Source: Diphasiastrum complanatum (Eukaryota > Streptophyta > Lycopodiopsida > Lycopodiales > Lycopodiaceae). From it: a stretch of DNA of 62,000 nucleotides. The position numbers were made by a program, and so were the translations under genes. Shown in pieces: positions 11,121 to 19,829 of the stretch. The stretch's first letter is position 1; the number at the start of each line of letters is the position of its first letter. The notes below the pieces were generated by a model. That model had not been told where the DNA came from. It ran no database searches and saw only the letters and a program-made list of their open reading frames with translations. The DNA is taken from positions 39,989,611-40,051,610 of the forward strand of contig CM055096.1 of assembly GCA_029204225.1 (NCBI GenBank), in the 5' to 3' direction.

Positions 11121-12260
11121 GAAAATGTGGAGATGTTGGTCAAGGATGGAGATGTGGGGAAGGCTATTGGTCTTCCAGAATCTCTTTCTAAAGATTTCAA
11201 GCCTTGTGAGGCTTGTGCCATTGCAAAGTCACACAAAAAGCCATATTAGAAGTCTTTTATAAAGACTACTCATCCTTTGGAGCTTATACACTCAGATGTA
11301 CATTTTTCCTCTTCTAAAAGTATTGGTGGTGCAACATGTTTTGTCACCTTTATTGATGACTTTACTAGATATACTTGGTTGTATCTACTTTCTTCAAAGG
11401 CAATGGTTTTTTATCACTTCCTAATCTTCAAAGCTTATGTTGAGAAATAGTTTTCTTTTAAAGTTAAAGCTTCAATATGTGATGGAGGAGGTGAATACAT
11501 CTCCAACAAGTTTCATGAGTACTGTGAAGGTGAAGGAATAAAGAGAGAGTTTTCTTGTGCTTATTCTCCATCTCAATCAGGAGTAGCTGAGAGGAAAAAC
11601 AGATCTTTATGTGAATGTGCTAAAGCAATTCGAGTAGCAGCTTCTTTGCCTATTGATTATTGGGGTGAAGCTATAAATTTTGCAAACTATCTATGCAATA
11701 GATTACCTCACAATGCACTTGCTGGAAAATCACCTTTTGAAGTCTTGTTTAAGAAGAAACCTAAGGTAGATCACCTTTAGAGTTTTTGGTTGTGCTTGCT
11801 TTGTTAATGTGCCCTTGGAAACAAGGAAAAGAGATGATCCTAATTCTATTAAAGGGATCATGGTTGGATATGCATCCAACAAGAAAGCTTACAGAATCTA
11901 TGTTCCCTCTACCTCAACTACAATTGAGAGTAGGGATGTTATATTCCATGAAGATCAAAAATACAGTTTTGAGGAGGCAGAGTTCAAAGATTCTCACAAA
12001 CATACTCCAATTATCACCCTTAAAGATTATCATGGAGAGATGGGGCTGAGAATCGAGGAGTCACCTCGAATCTTTTCACCAAGGAGATCTCAAAGAGAAA
12101 GATCCGAGCCTAGAAGGCTTACCTATGAAGATACAAACAAGCAAGTGGAAATCAACTCCACTAACTATGCTTATTTTATTTCTCATGAGGAGCCGAAGGA
12201 TGTATATGATGCACTCAACTCGAAGGAATGGTACCTTGCCATGAAGGAGGAATATCAAAG
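11121..12260 (+). pseudogene. pol: Ty1/copia integrase region (fragment B)
   Basis: Starts inside the GAG-pre-integrase segment (GLPESLSK, then CEACAIAKSHKKPY). The integrase core follows (HSDVHFSSSK, FVTFIDDFTRYTWLY, GVAERKNRSLCE, the last being the region with the catalytic Glu). The linker (PLETRKRDDPNSIKG, SRDVIFHEDQKYSFEE) ends at a stop near 12,276. Stops include TAG at the positions where the minus-strand relative reads Gln (AYVEK, then a stop, then FSFK). Frame changes occur near 11,780 and 12,260. The enzyme would insert element cDNA into the genome, but this copy cannot be functional. Confidence 0.85.
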
Positions 12261-12262
12261 CT

Positions 12263-13238
12263 TTGATGGCCAATAAGACATGGGAGCTTGTGGGTCTTCC
12301 ATCCAACAAGCACATCATTGGTTGCAAGTGGGTTTTTCGAGTCAAGTATAAGTACAAGGCTAGGCTTTGTGCTAAAGGTTTTTTTCTCCAGTTTATGGAC
12401 TTGATTATGAGGAGACCTTTGCCCCAGTTGCAAAGATGGTATCAATTAGAATCATAATTTCTCTTGCTTGTTTTTTCAATTGGCAAGTTCTTCAACTAGA
12501 TGTCTCTAATGCATTTCTGAATGGGTATCTAGAAGAAGAGATTTGTATGGATCAGCCTATTGGATTCATCCATGATAAAGAAAAAGTTTGCTTGCTCTTC
12601 AAAAGTTTATATGGATTGAAGCAAGCTCCAAGGTCATGGTATTCTCGACTTAACACCTTTCTTGAGTCACTAGGATTTAATCTTAGTAACTATGATCCTT
12701 TCTTGTATGTCAAGTTTTTTGATAAAGATATTGTTATTCTTCTTATTTATGTTGATGATATCATTATGATAGGAAGTAGTATCAAGTTAGTTGAGGAAAC
12801 CAAAATTGCACTTGGAAAAGAGTCCAAGATGCAAGATCTTGGAAAAATTCACTATATTTTAGGATTAGAGATTGACTTTCTTAAAGATAAAGCTTTTGCA
12901 TGTCAATCCAAGTATGCTCTTTCAGTGTTAAAGAAGTTCAATGTGTTGAATTGTAAGAGTATAGAAACACCTATGGAGCAAAATGTAAAGGATTCTAACA
13001 AAGGTAATGAAAGATCCTTCGTGGACATCACACTTTTTAGAAGTCTTATAGGATCCTTAATTTGGCTCACAATAACTAGACCTGACATAAGCTTTAGTGT
13101 TCATAAGTTGAGCCAGGCTATGCAAAATCCTACTATCTATCATTGGAAAATGGCCAAGAGAGTAGATATATATCTTCAGCTTTTGATTTTGGTTTATTGT
13201 ATAAAAGTGAAGACCTTTCTATTATTGGTTATTCATTA
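12263..13238 (+). pseudogene. pol: Ty1/copia reverse transcriptase (fragment B)
   Basis: RVT_2-type reverse transcriptase in two frames. 12,263-12,457 carries NKTWELVGLPSNKHIIGCKW. From 12,436 the frame reads LDVSNAFLNGYLEEEI, YGLKQAPRSWY, the catalytic YVDDI, and ITRPDISFSVHKLSQAM. The sequence is cut at 13,238, exactly where the MITE begins, so RNase H is missing. The insertion changed the end of the ORF. Shared landmarks place it in the same family as elements A and C. Confidence 0.88.
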
Positions 13239-13484
13239 GAGGAGTTTTGAGCTCCAAAAAGACCCTTTAAGAATTCGTGCAAGATGTAGTTTATATTATT
13301 AAAATATTATAACACTAATATTTTTGACTTGCCATAACTTTTTAATCGTAGCTCAAAAGTATGTCATCTAGCAGATCATTGGAAAGCGCTTGTTGAGCGC
13401 TTTCCAATGCACCAAACTTCGCTAAATTCGGACTTACCACTAAAAAGTTATGCCATTTTTAGTGTGGAATCAAAATGTGGACTC
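13239..13484 (+). mobile_element. Foldback MITE, left half
   Basis: Starts GAGGAGTTTTGAGCTCC directly after TTA. A similar sequence in inverted form closes the second copy at 32,529 (CTCCTC followed by TAA). In the middle is a perfect 13-base inverted repeat, ATTGGAAAGCGCT at 13,378-13,390 and AGCGCTTTCCAAT at 13,396-13,408, with a 5-base loop. Outer TGCCATAACTTTTTA and TAAAAAGTTATGCCA segments are also inverted. The last 90 bases match 32,335-32,424. The right end is cut where copia element C begins (13,485). TTA/TAA flanks would suit a Tourist/PIF-Harbinger-like MITE, which is inference. Confidence 0.6.
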
Positions 13485-13704
13485 CATAACACTTTAGCTC
13501 CAAAAGTAGCCTTTTGATCCATAAAACCTCCTTTGTTGTGGTTGCAAGAGATTTGTATTCAGCTTCACAAGATGATAAGGAAATGGTTGTCTGCTTCTTT
13601 GATAGCCAAGAAACCAAGTTCCCTCCAAGAAATATAGTGTAAGCACTTGTGGATTTTCTATCCAACTTGTCTGTCTCTTGCAAAATCTGAATCTGAAAAA
13701 GCAA
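13485..13704 (-). pseudogene. pol: Ty1/copia RNase H (element C), truncated
   Basis: Minus-strand ORF with the RNase H landmarks KSTSAYTIFLGGNLVSWLSK and SSCEAEYKSLATTTKEVLWI. The enzyme degrades RNA in RNA-DNA hybrids during reverse transcription. It overlaps the end of the RT ORF in a different frame, so one frame change separates them. The C-terminal part is missing because the element is cut at 13,485. The last residues of the annotated frame read into the MITE. Confidence 0.85.
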
Positions 13705-14668
13705 TGAGAGTCAGATCTTCTCCCTTGTAGAATAATCCATAATCTAAGGTAGAAGATATATACCTCAAGATTCTTTTAGCCAACTTCCAGTGATATAACT
13801 TTGGATCATGCATGTGTTGACTTAGCTTATGAACACAAAAGATTAGATTAGTTCTAGTCACTGTTAACCAAATAAGTGAGCTAATAAGACTCCTATAAAG
13901 AGTGATGTCCTCAAAGTATTTTTCATCATCTTTCATAGGAACTTTTACAGTGTGCTCCATAGGTGTATCTATGCCTTTACAATTTTTCATCTGAAATTTC
14001 TTGAGCATGGAAAGTGCATATCTACTTTGGCTTATAAATGCATGACCTTTCCAAAAATCTATTTCAAGGACTAGAATATAGTGAAGAACTCCTAAGTCCT
14101 GCATCTTAAACTCAGTACCAAGTGCATGCTTAGTTTCTTCAACTAGCTTCTCATTATTTTTACAAAGAATGATATCATCTACATAGATGAGAAGTATAAT
14201 TACAAAGTTATCTACAAACTTATAATACAGAGAAGGGTCATATTCACTTAGACAAAATCTGAGTAATATGAGATAGGAGTTGAGCCTTGCATACCAAGGC
14301 CTTGGTGCTTGTTTTAGTCCATAGAGACTTTTAAACAAAAGACAAACTTTTGATTCATCACCTTCTTTCACAAGACCTGGAGGTTGCTCCATGTAAATCT
14401 CCTCCTCAAGGTAATTATTGAGAAATGCATTAAAAACATCAAGTTGGAACATACTCCAATTGTGAAAACATGCAAGAGATATAAGTAATCGAATTGTTAC
14501 CATCTTTGCAACTAGTGCAAAGGTGTCTTCATAGTCAAGACCTTTGATCTGTGAGTAGCCTTTGGCACAAAGTCTTGCTTTATACTTATTGATAGATCCA
14601 TCATGATTATACTTGATTTTGAATACCCACTTACATCCAATCACATGCATGTTGTTTGGTGGCTCCAC
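13658..14668 (-). CDS. pol: Ty1/copia reverse transcriptase (element C)
   Basis: A 336-codon ORF, the longest intact piece of element C. It carries the RVT_2 landmarks in order: GCKWVFKIKYN, KARLCAKGYSQ, YEDTFALVAKM, FQLDVFNAFLNNYLEEEI, YGLKQAPRPWYARL, the catalytic IYVDDIIL, and KMQDLGVLHYIL. It ends with the connection segment LAKRILRYISSTLDYG. The neighbouring integrase and RNase H parts are out of frame, so the polyprotein is broken even though the RT core is open. Some usually conserved positions are altered (VLEID in place of GLEID), suggesting relaxed constraint. Confidence 0.85.
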   Translation of the reverse strand: MEPPNNMHVIGCKWVFKIKYNHDGSINKYKARLCAKGYSQIKGLDYEDTFALVAKMVTIRLLISLACFHNWSMFQLDVFNAFLNNYLEEEIYMEQPPGLVKEGDESKVCLLFKSLYGLKQAPRPWYARLNSYLILLRFCLSEYDPSLYYKFVDNFVIILLIYVDDIILCKNNEKLVEETKHALGTEFKMQDLGVLHYILVLEIDFWKGHAFISQSRYALSMLKKFQMKNCKGIDTPMEHTVKVPMKDDEKYFEDITLYRSLISSLIWLTVTRTNLIFCVHKLSQHMHDPKLYHWKLAKRILRYISSTLDYGLFYKGEDLTLIAFSDSDFARDRQVG

Positions 14669-14689
14669 AAGCTCCCATCAAACTCTTGG

Positions 14690-15192
14690 GTCATTGCTTC
14701 AACCCACATCTTGGATTGAAGTGCTTCTTGGACATCTTTAGGCTCTTCATCTGATATGAAGAGAGCATGATAGGAAGTTTCACCTTCCACTTGTCTTCCT
14801 TCTTCATCATATGTGAGCCTCCTTGGCTCAGATCTTGCTCATGTAGATCTTCTTGGTGTGGTAGCTTGAATTTGCTCCTCCTCAAGCCTCGGACTCACCA
14901 CCTCTTGAGTAGCATCAAGATTGATGATTGATCTTGCATGAGACTCCTTGATCTGTGCATCATCCAAGTTAAACTTCTGATCTTCATGGAAGATCACATC
15001 TCTACTAACAATATTCTTGTCAGTAGAAGGAAGATATACTTTGTATGCTTTTTTAGTGGATGCATATCCTACAAAAATTCCTTTAACTACACTAGGATCT
15101 TCATTCTTCCTAGTTTCTAGAGGCACATGCACAAAGCATACACAGCTAAAAATCCTAAGATGATCTACCTTAGGCTTTTTCTTATACAACAT
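14690..15192 (-). pseudogene. pol: Ty1/copia integrase C-terminus and linker (element C)
   Basis: ORF pieces at 15,192-14,839 and 14,885-14,691 in different frames. The first carries KPKVDHLRIFSCVCFVHVPL and the common linker SRDVIFHEDQKFNLDD. The second is the variable acidic/Ser-rich link to RT. It matches the same part of fragment B (11.8-12.2 kb) closely. Confidence 0.8.
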
Positions 15193-15640
15193 CTCAAATG
15201 GTGTCTTTCCTCCTATTGCAAGATATGGAAGCCTATTACAAAGATAGTTTGCACATGCAACTACCTCTCCTCAAAATTCTTTAGGCAGAGAAGCTTCTAG
15301 CGTAATGGCTTTTGCACATTCACATAAGGTTCTATTTTTTCTCTCAGCAACTCCATTTTGTTGAGGAGTATATGAATAAGAAAACTCTCTTTGAATGTCT
15401 TCTCTCTCACAAAAGTCTTTAAACTTATTGGAAGGGTATTCTCCTCCCCTATCACTTCTCAAAGCTTTTAACTTGAAAGAAAACTGCTTTTCTACATAAG
15501 CTTTGAAAGTAAGATAAACATCATATGCCATGGCTTTTGAAGATAGCATATAGATCCAAGAATATCTTGTATAATCATCTACAAAGGAAACAAAGCAATT
15601 TGCTCCTCCTTAGTTGATGAGAAATGAACATCAGAGTGCA
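15193..15640 (-). pseudogene. pol: Ty1/copia integrase core (element C)
   Basis: Minus-strand pieces carry FKAYVEKQFSFKLKALRSDR, GGEYPSNKFKDFC and QQNGVAERKNRTLCECAK, the core segment with the second Asp and catalytic Glu of the D,D-35-E triad. The first Asp segment (HSDVHF) lies in the preceding ORF at about 15,620. A stop at the end of LPKEF and frame changes on both sides make it non-functional. Confidence 0.82.
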
Positions 15641-16415
15641 CTAGTTCAAATGGTTGCTTTGTTTTGATACTTGATCTAGGAAAAGGCCTTTTGTGTGATT
15701 TTGCCAACACACAAGCTTCACAAGGTAGAAGCTCCTTTGACAGTGTCTTTGGTAGTCCAACAACTTTTCCTTCCTTGACCATAGATTGCATGGCTTTAAA
15801 ATTGGGATGACCCAATCTCTTGTGCCACAGATCCTCCTGAAGAACCTTGGTCTCATAAGCAATATCTGAAATGTTACCACTCTCCCTAGAATCTAGTTTG
15901 TACAGCTTACCAATTCTAGATCCTCTAGCAATAACTTCATTTTCTCTTGAGATTATACACTTGTCAATTTGAAACTTGACGTCCAATCCACTATCAAACA
16001 ACTGACCTAGACTAATGAGATTCTTGGTCAATCTAGGTACATAAACTACATCATGTAAGCAAAAAGATTTTGATGATGATGCATGCAGTGGAATACTACC
16101 TATTCCTTCAATCCTACACTCTGCATCATTAGCAGTATAGATTGATCTTTTTGCACCTAGATATGGCATGAGATTAGTGAAAGGGTTCCTAGAACTAGAC
16201 ATATGGGAACTAGCCCCACTATCTATCCACCAGACTTTTTCATTGCCACTGAAAAAACAATTGATCTTTGACAGCTTCTTCTTGCCACTGAATGTTGTAG
16301 CTTGTGAGGACTGATCCTCACCACCTTCTTTGGCCTTGTCCTTCTTGAAGTTGTTGTCCTTTGCCCTTGCCTCTTGACTTGTCTCTGATGAAGAGTGCTT
16401 TGTCATCTCCACCAT
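15579..16415 (-). pseudogene. pol: Ty1/copia protease and GAG-pre-integrase (element C)
   Basis: Minus-strand ORF of 278 codons. It starts in the Lys-rich end of gag, has lost most of the zinc knuckle (INCFFSGNEK in place of the CX2C start), and then shows the protease active site VWWIDSGASSHM. DVVYVPRLTKNLISLGQLF, YKLDSRES and the pre-integrase HHCC segment (LWHKRLGHPNFKAMQ, LPCEACVLAKSHKRPF) follow. A deletion appears to have joined the knuckle directly to the protease. The ORF overlaps the gag ORF in another frame near 16,318-16,415. Confidence 0.85.
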
Positions 16416-17025
16416 CTTTCAATAAAAGTCTATTGATCCTCAGCATCTTGTTCTCTTGTCTGCTTTCTTTAGCAATGAGAACACCTTGAAGTGTCTCCAA
16501 GGATGGAAGATCCTCCCTGACAGCATAAGTCTGCACAATATTGTCATACTCATCTCTAAGTCCATTTAGGACTACTTGAACAAGTTCAGTGTTCTTAAGA
16601 GCATCACCAATACCAACTAACTCTTGATGAAGATTCTTAACTCTCATGACATATGATGAAGCACTCTCATCTACTCTCTAATAACTTAGAAATATTTGGT
16701 TTCTAAGTGTAAGCAATCTAAAAGTATTCTTGATTTCATAGATTGTTTTTAGAGTATAACAAGCTTCCTTGACAGTGGTGCATGTACTGATTTCTCTTTT
16801 CACTTCATTGGTTACATTCATTTTTATGAAATGAAGGGCAATTCTGGTTCTTTTGTGAAATGCTACAGCTTCATTAGGTGTAGCAGGTTCTTCTTCAGCT
16901 CCACTCACAATATCCATTACATCTTGTAGAATCAGTAATGATTCCATTCTGATCTTCCACATTGCATAATTGGAAGATGTTAATCTCTCACCGTGCTCCA
17001 AGAAATGTGAACCAGATGAAGACAT
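16318..17025 (-). pseudogene. gag: Ty1/copia gag (element C)
   Basis: Minus-strand gag from the ATG at 17,025 (SSSGSHFLEHGERLTSSNYA). It is one frame broken by a TAG at 16,680-16,678, where element A has a Gln codon (SSQKSDES against SY-stop-RVDES). Landmarks are MWKIRMESLLILQDVMD, LHFIKMNVTNEV and NGLRDEYDN. The frame ends in an Arg/Gly/Gln-rich segment at 16,318, where a frameshift leads into the protease ORF. Confidence 0.85.
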
Positions 17026-17789
17026 CTTCTCTATGAGAAATTCTAGTAATGATAAAAAAAATGGAGTTGAAAGGATGTTGCTTACTATCTCAATCTAGGA
17101 TCTAACACTGATGTTGATCCAACCTATGAAATCTAGCAACAGATGTGAGAACAAATTCTCAACACAAAAAATCAATCTATCTCGAATTTGGATCTTGCTT
17201 CAGTCACTAAAAAGAAGCACATGCAAGTAAGAAGTCTATCTCTCCCACAAGATTCAAAGTACTGATAAAATCTCTAGGAAATTACTTTTAGCTCAAACAT
17301 AGTAATTTGTGTGAAATAAAAAGTCTAAGACCTCATAACACTCACTTCTATTCAATTCTACTTGATTGACAGTGAAAATTGATGAAAATGGTGAAAAGAA
17401 CTGATGTGTGCTCACTTTGGCATATCCCACGAGTTGAGTACTCTCTCAAACTCTCTGATTGCCTAAAACTCTTCTAAAAACAAATCAAGTTGATTTAGAA
17501 ATATGAGCAACACATTCTACTCTTCAATACCTATCCAACAAGCTATAGAACATCAAATTTGGATCAAATCTAAAGAAGTAGCACTCATTTAATGAGGGCT
17601 GATTTTACACATGTGAGCTCTCTATTTGTACAGGGCCCTACTGGAGTAGATCAGGCTCGTTTTGATCCACTTATGATCCACAAATAGCTTGTCTCTTAGC
17701 GAGGTTGAATTCCTCTCCCAAATCCGAGTTCCTGCAAGCAAAGGCACTAAAGATCTGATGTATACACCCTCATCTCTTCAAAGCATGAA
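17026..17789 (-). other. Untranslated leader of copia element C
   Basis: About 760 bases between the primer-binding site and the gag start codon, AT-rich and without a supported ORF. Confidence 0.6.
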
Positions 17790-17801
17790 GCTCTGATACC
17801 A
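17790..17801 (-). other. Primer-binding site of copia element C
   Basis: Plus strand GCTCTGATACCA, the complement of TGGTATCAGAGC, immediately abuts the LTR at 17,802. It marks the element as minus-strand and primed by initiator tRNA-Met. Confidence 0.85.
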
Positions 17802-18527
17802 TGTGAAGTTTTTAGCATGTGTGAACTTCACCACACACCCTACAGGATCTTACTGAGGTGTTGTGATTGCACAAGTTTGATCAGAGAATAGTATACTTGA
17901 AAAATCTATGACAAGAGCACAATGGCATACATCAGATGAAAAAATCTAACTTCTCACTATGAGAATTGAATGTCAGAAATAATTCTAAGTGCTCAATATG
18001 GGAAAAACAGCCTGCTCTCGAGTAGAGAGATAAAAATCAATGATAGAAAACTCGGGTAGAGAGAGAATGAGTCCAAAACACCAAAATCTCATTATTCACA
18101 GTATGACAAAACATGCCAAGATTTTGCTACATGAGAGAGACTCGAATTCCTACAGTGGAGTTGCATGGAAAGTCCACTTAACTAATTCACCTACCAGAGA
18201 TCCACATGTGTAACTGCATGCATGGATGTTGCATGTACTGCATGTCAACTCATAAAACTGCCTAGACATGTGTAGATCATAGAAACCAGTTTGCATGTTG
18301 CATGCATTGATTGCATGTGGCTTGCATGCATACAGTATGACATTGCATGCGATCTAAACTTCTGCATGTCAACAAAATTGAATCTACCTAACTCAAATCC
18401 GACCTATACTAGAAAGTTATGTGCTCAATTCACATGCCTTTTATGTACAGCATGAAATTCAGTGGAAATAACCATAGACATGGCCCCAAACTCAAGATAG
18501 GAAGATAATATTTTAATAATCTTCACA
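17802..18527 (-). repeat. 5' LTR of copia element C (726 bp)
   Basis: Bounded by TGTGAAG at 17,802 and CTTCACA at 18,527, a perfect 7-base terminal inverted repeat with TG/CA ends. The primer-binding site abuts one end and the interrupted gypsy gag frame abuts the other. The partner LTR is lost, so neither age nor target duplication can be read. Confidence 0.75.
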
Positions 18528-19484
18528 GTATTTGAGTCCAAACTCTGATAAAAATAGTTCGAACAATTTTTTCCAGATTGTAATGGAAGCTTTGGGTAAA
18601 TTATAGTACTAGCGCCTGGCTTCTCCTACTAGAGTTGTGGAAAATAACATCATTCTATGCACCGGATTCATAATTGCATTAACAACCATAAGTGTCTCAA
18701 AATCTTTGAGATGCTCGTGGGCATCTTCATCATTGTTTCCGTGGAATTGTGGTAGAGAGCCTACTATACTAGGTACCCTCTCGGTGTCATCAGGAACAAC
18801 TACTGGCTGAGTGACTCTCCTCGTCATCGGTGTGACAGGTATAGAATCAGGTATTTGCACAGTTGGTGCTTGAGCTCGATCGTCAACTTCAGCTAAGACT
18901 TCTTCGTTTATCTTATGATCATCATGATCTGCTTGATCGAGATCTAGATCTAACTCAATGTCGCTTTCATTCATTGTTTTCCATTCTGACACTATGTCAT
19001 CACCTATCGTCTCTTCATCACTTATTGCTCTATCCTTAGTCACCTCATTGGGCTCTGGCTCTTCATCCTCAGATACATTCTCCCACTCAAATTCATTACT
19101 ATAGCTCTCAACTGGTTCAAGAATCACGTCCTCACTATCATTCTGTGTTGGAAATTCTCCTATCTCTGCTTCTTGTTGGTTGTCATCTATGTATGGGGAT
19201 TCCCAATCCTGCAATGAGAATGCCATTGCTATTTCCAGATCGACTATAATATCTTCTCGATCCTCAAGAAGAGTTGGCATTGTGAGGTCTTGTGGTAACT
19301 GTTCTCGAATCTCTACAACTTTTGAGGGGAAGAGAGGTGGGTCTCTGGCCACCCTCCTTCCACCATCTATGGTTGGACTTGGTTCTCTAAGCAATAGACT
19401 AGTTTCATGCAATGAAATTTCTATAGCCAAATCTAGCTCTACGTATGAAAATCCATCTAGATTCAGTTGAGATTTGTTCGCCAA
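18528..19484 (-). pseudogene. gag: Ty3/gypsy gag with two UIM-like motifs
   Basis: Minus-strand frame starting at the ATG at 19,484. Its C-terminal part is a retrotransposon gag (Retrotrans_gag) domain: LPQFHGNNDEDAHEHLKDFE, then MLFSTTLVGEARR. After a TAG at 18,611-18,609 (in place of the usual Trp) come YYNLPKASIT and KKLFELFLSEFG, which run up to the copia C LTR. The N-terminal 200 residues are very acidic and contain two stretches matching the ubiquitin-interacting motif core, ELDLAIEISLHE and DLEIAMAFSLQD (hydrophobic-x-x-Ala-x3-Ser-x-x-acidic). Capsid assembly is the known role of the domain. Ubiquitin binding is only suggested by the motif. No zinc knuckle, protease or pol follows because of the insertion. 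Confidence 0.7.
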
Positions 19485-19532
19485 TTGTGGTTCTAGTCGT
19501 GGTTCGATCAGGATCTTTCATATCTAGTGTTG

Positions 19533-19814
19533 TTAACGTAAGATCTTCTCTTTTAGCCTCATTTCGATCAAGGTCCCTAGAAATGTGTCTACGGCTTCTA
19601 CTAATTCTTCTTCTATCATCATCTCAGATATATTTGTCGGTCTATTGAGCTCATAGAGAGATTCTTGGTCGTCTAATTCTAGAGGGGGCATTTCATCATT
19701 ACCTATGGCCCAATACCAGCCATTACAAAATCTTTTGTTGTCTCTATTTTGGGATGACCCTAGATCAACAAAGTGTACTTCTTCATTGGATGGGTCCACC
19801 AGTAACTCCCACAT
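19533..19814 (-). pseudogene. N-terminal extension of the gypsy gag ORF
   Basis: Minus-strand ORF of 93 codons (MWELLVDPSNEEVHFVDLGS, then MPPLELDDQESLYELN and an acidic EEELVEAVD segment). It ends 50 bases before the gag ORF, in the same acidic style. One frame change would link them, so it is probably the upstream part of the same product. No domain is recognised. Confidence 0.4.
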
Positions 19815-19829
19815 CCAAGAGAGAAACCA

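Larger units (their letters stand above)
4591..13238 (+). mobile_element. Probable single copia element split by a 5.2-kb insert (A + B)
   Basis: Gag-protease (4591-5904) and integrase-RT (11,121-13,238) are on the same strand, in the right order, and belong to the same family as element C. The gap holds genes X and Y on the opposite strand. About 40 residues of the GAG-pre-integrase segment (around LWHKRLGHPNF in element C) are missing at the join. This was either an insertion with deletion or two separate fragments. No target duplication was found around the insert. Confidence 0.4.
13485..18527 (-). mobile_element. Ty1/copia element C, with 5' LTR but truncated 3' end
   Basis: Minus-strand element: LTR (18,527-17,802), PBS (17,801-17,790), leader, gag, protease, integrase, reverse transcriptase, and RNase H cut at 13,485. 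The 3' LTR is lost at the junction with the MITE. The LTR sits in the middle of a gypsy gag reading frame that continues on its far side (18,528 upward). Element C therefore inserted into that older gypsy element. All ORFs carry stops or frame changes except a long RT ORF. Confidence 0.8.

Noticed and set aside
13378-13408. Strong hairpin as a transcription terminator
   Set aside because: It is the centre of a MITE in plant DNA. Intrinsic terminators of this type are a bacterial feature and no U-tract follows.
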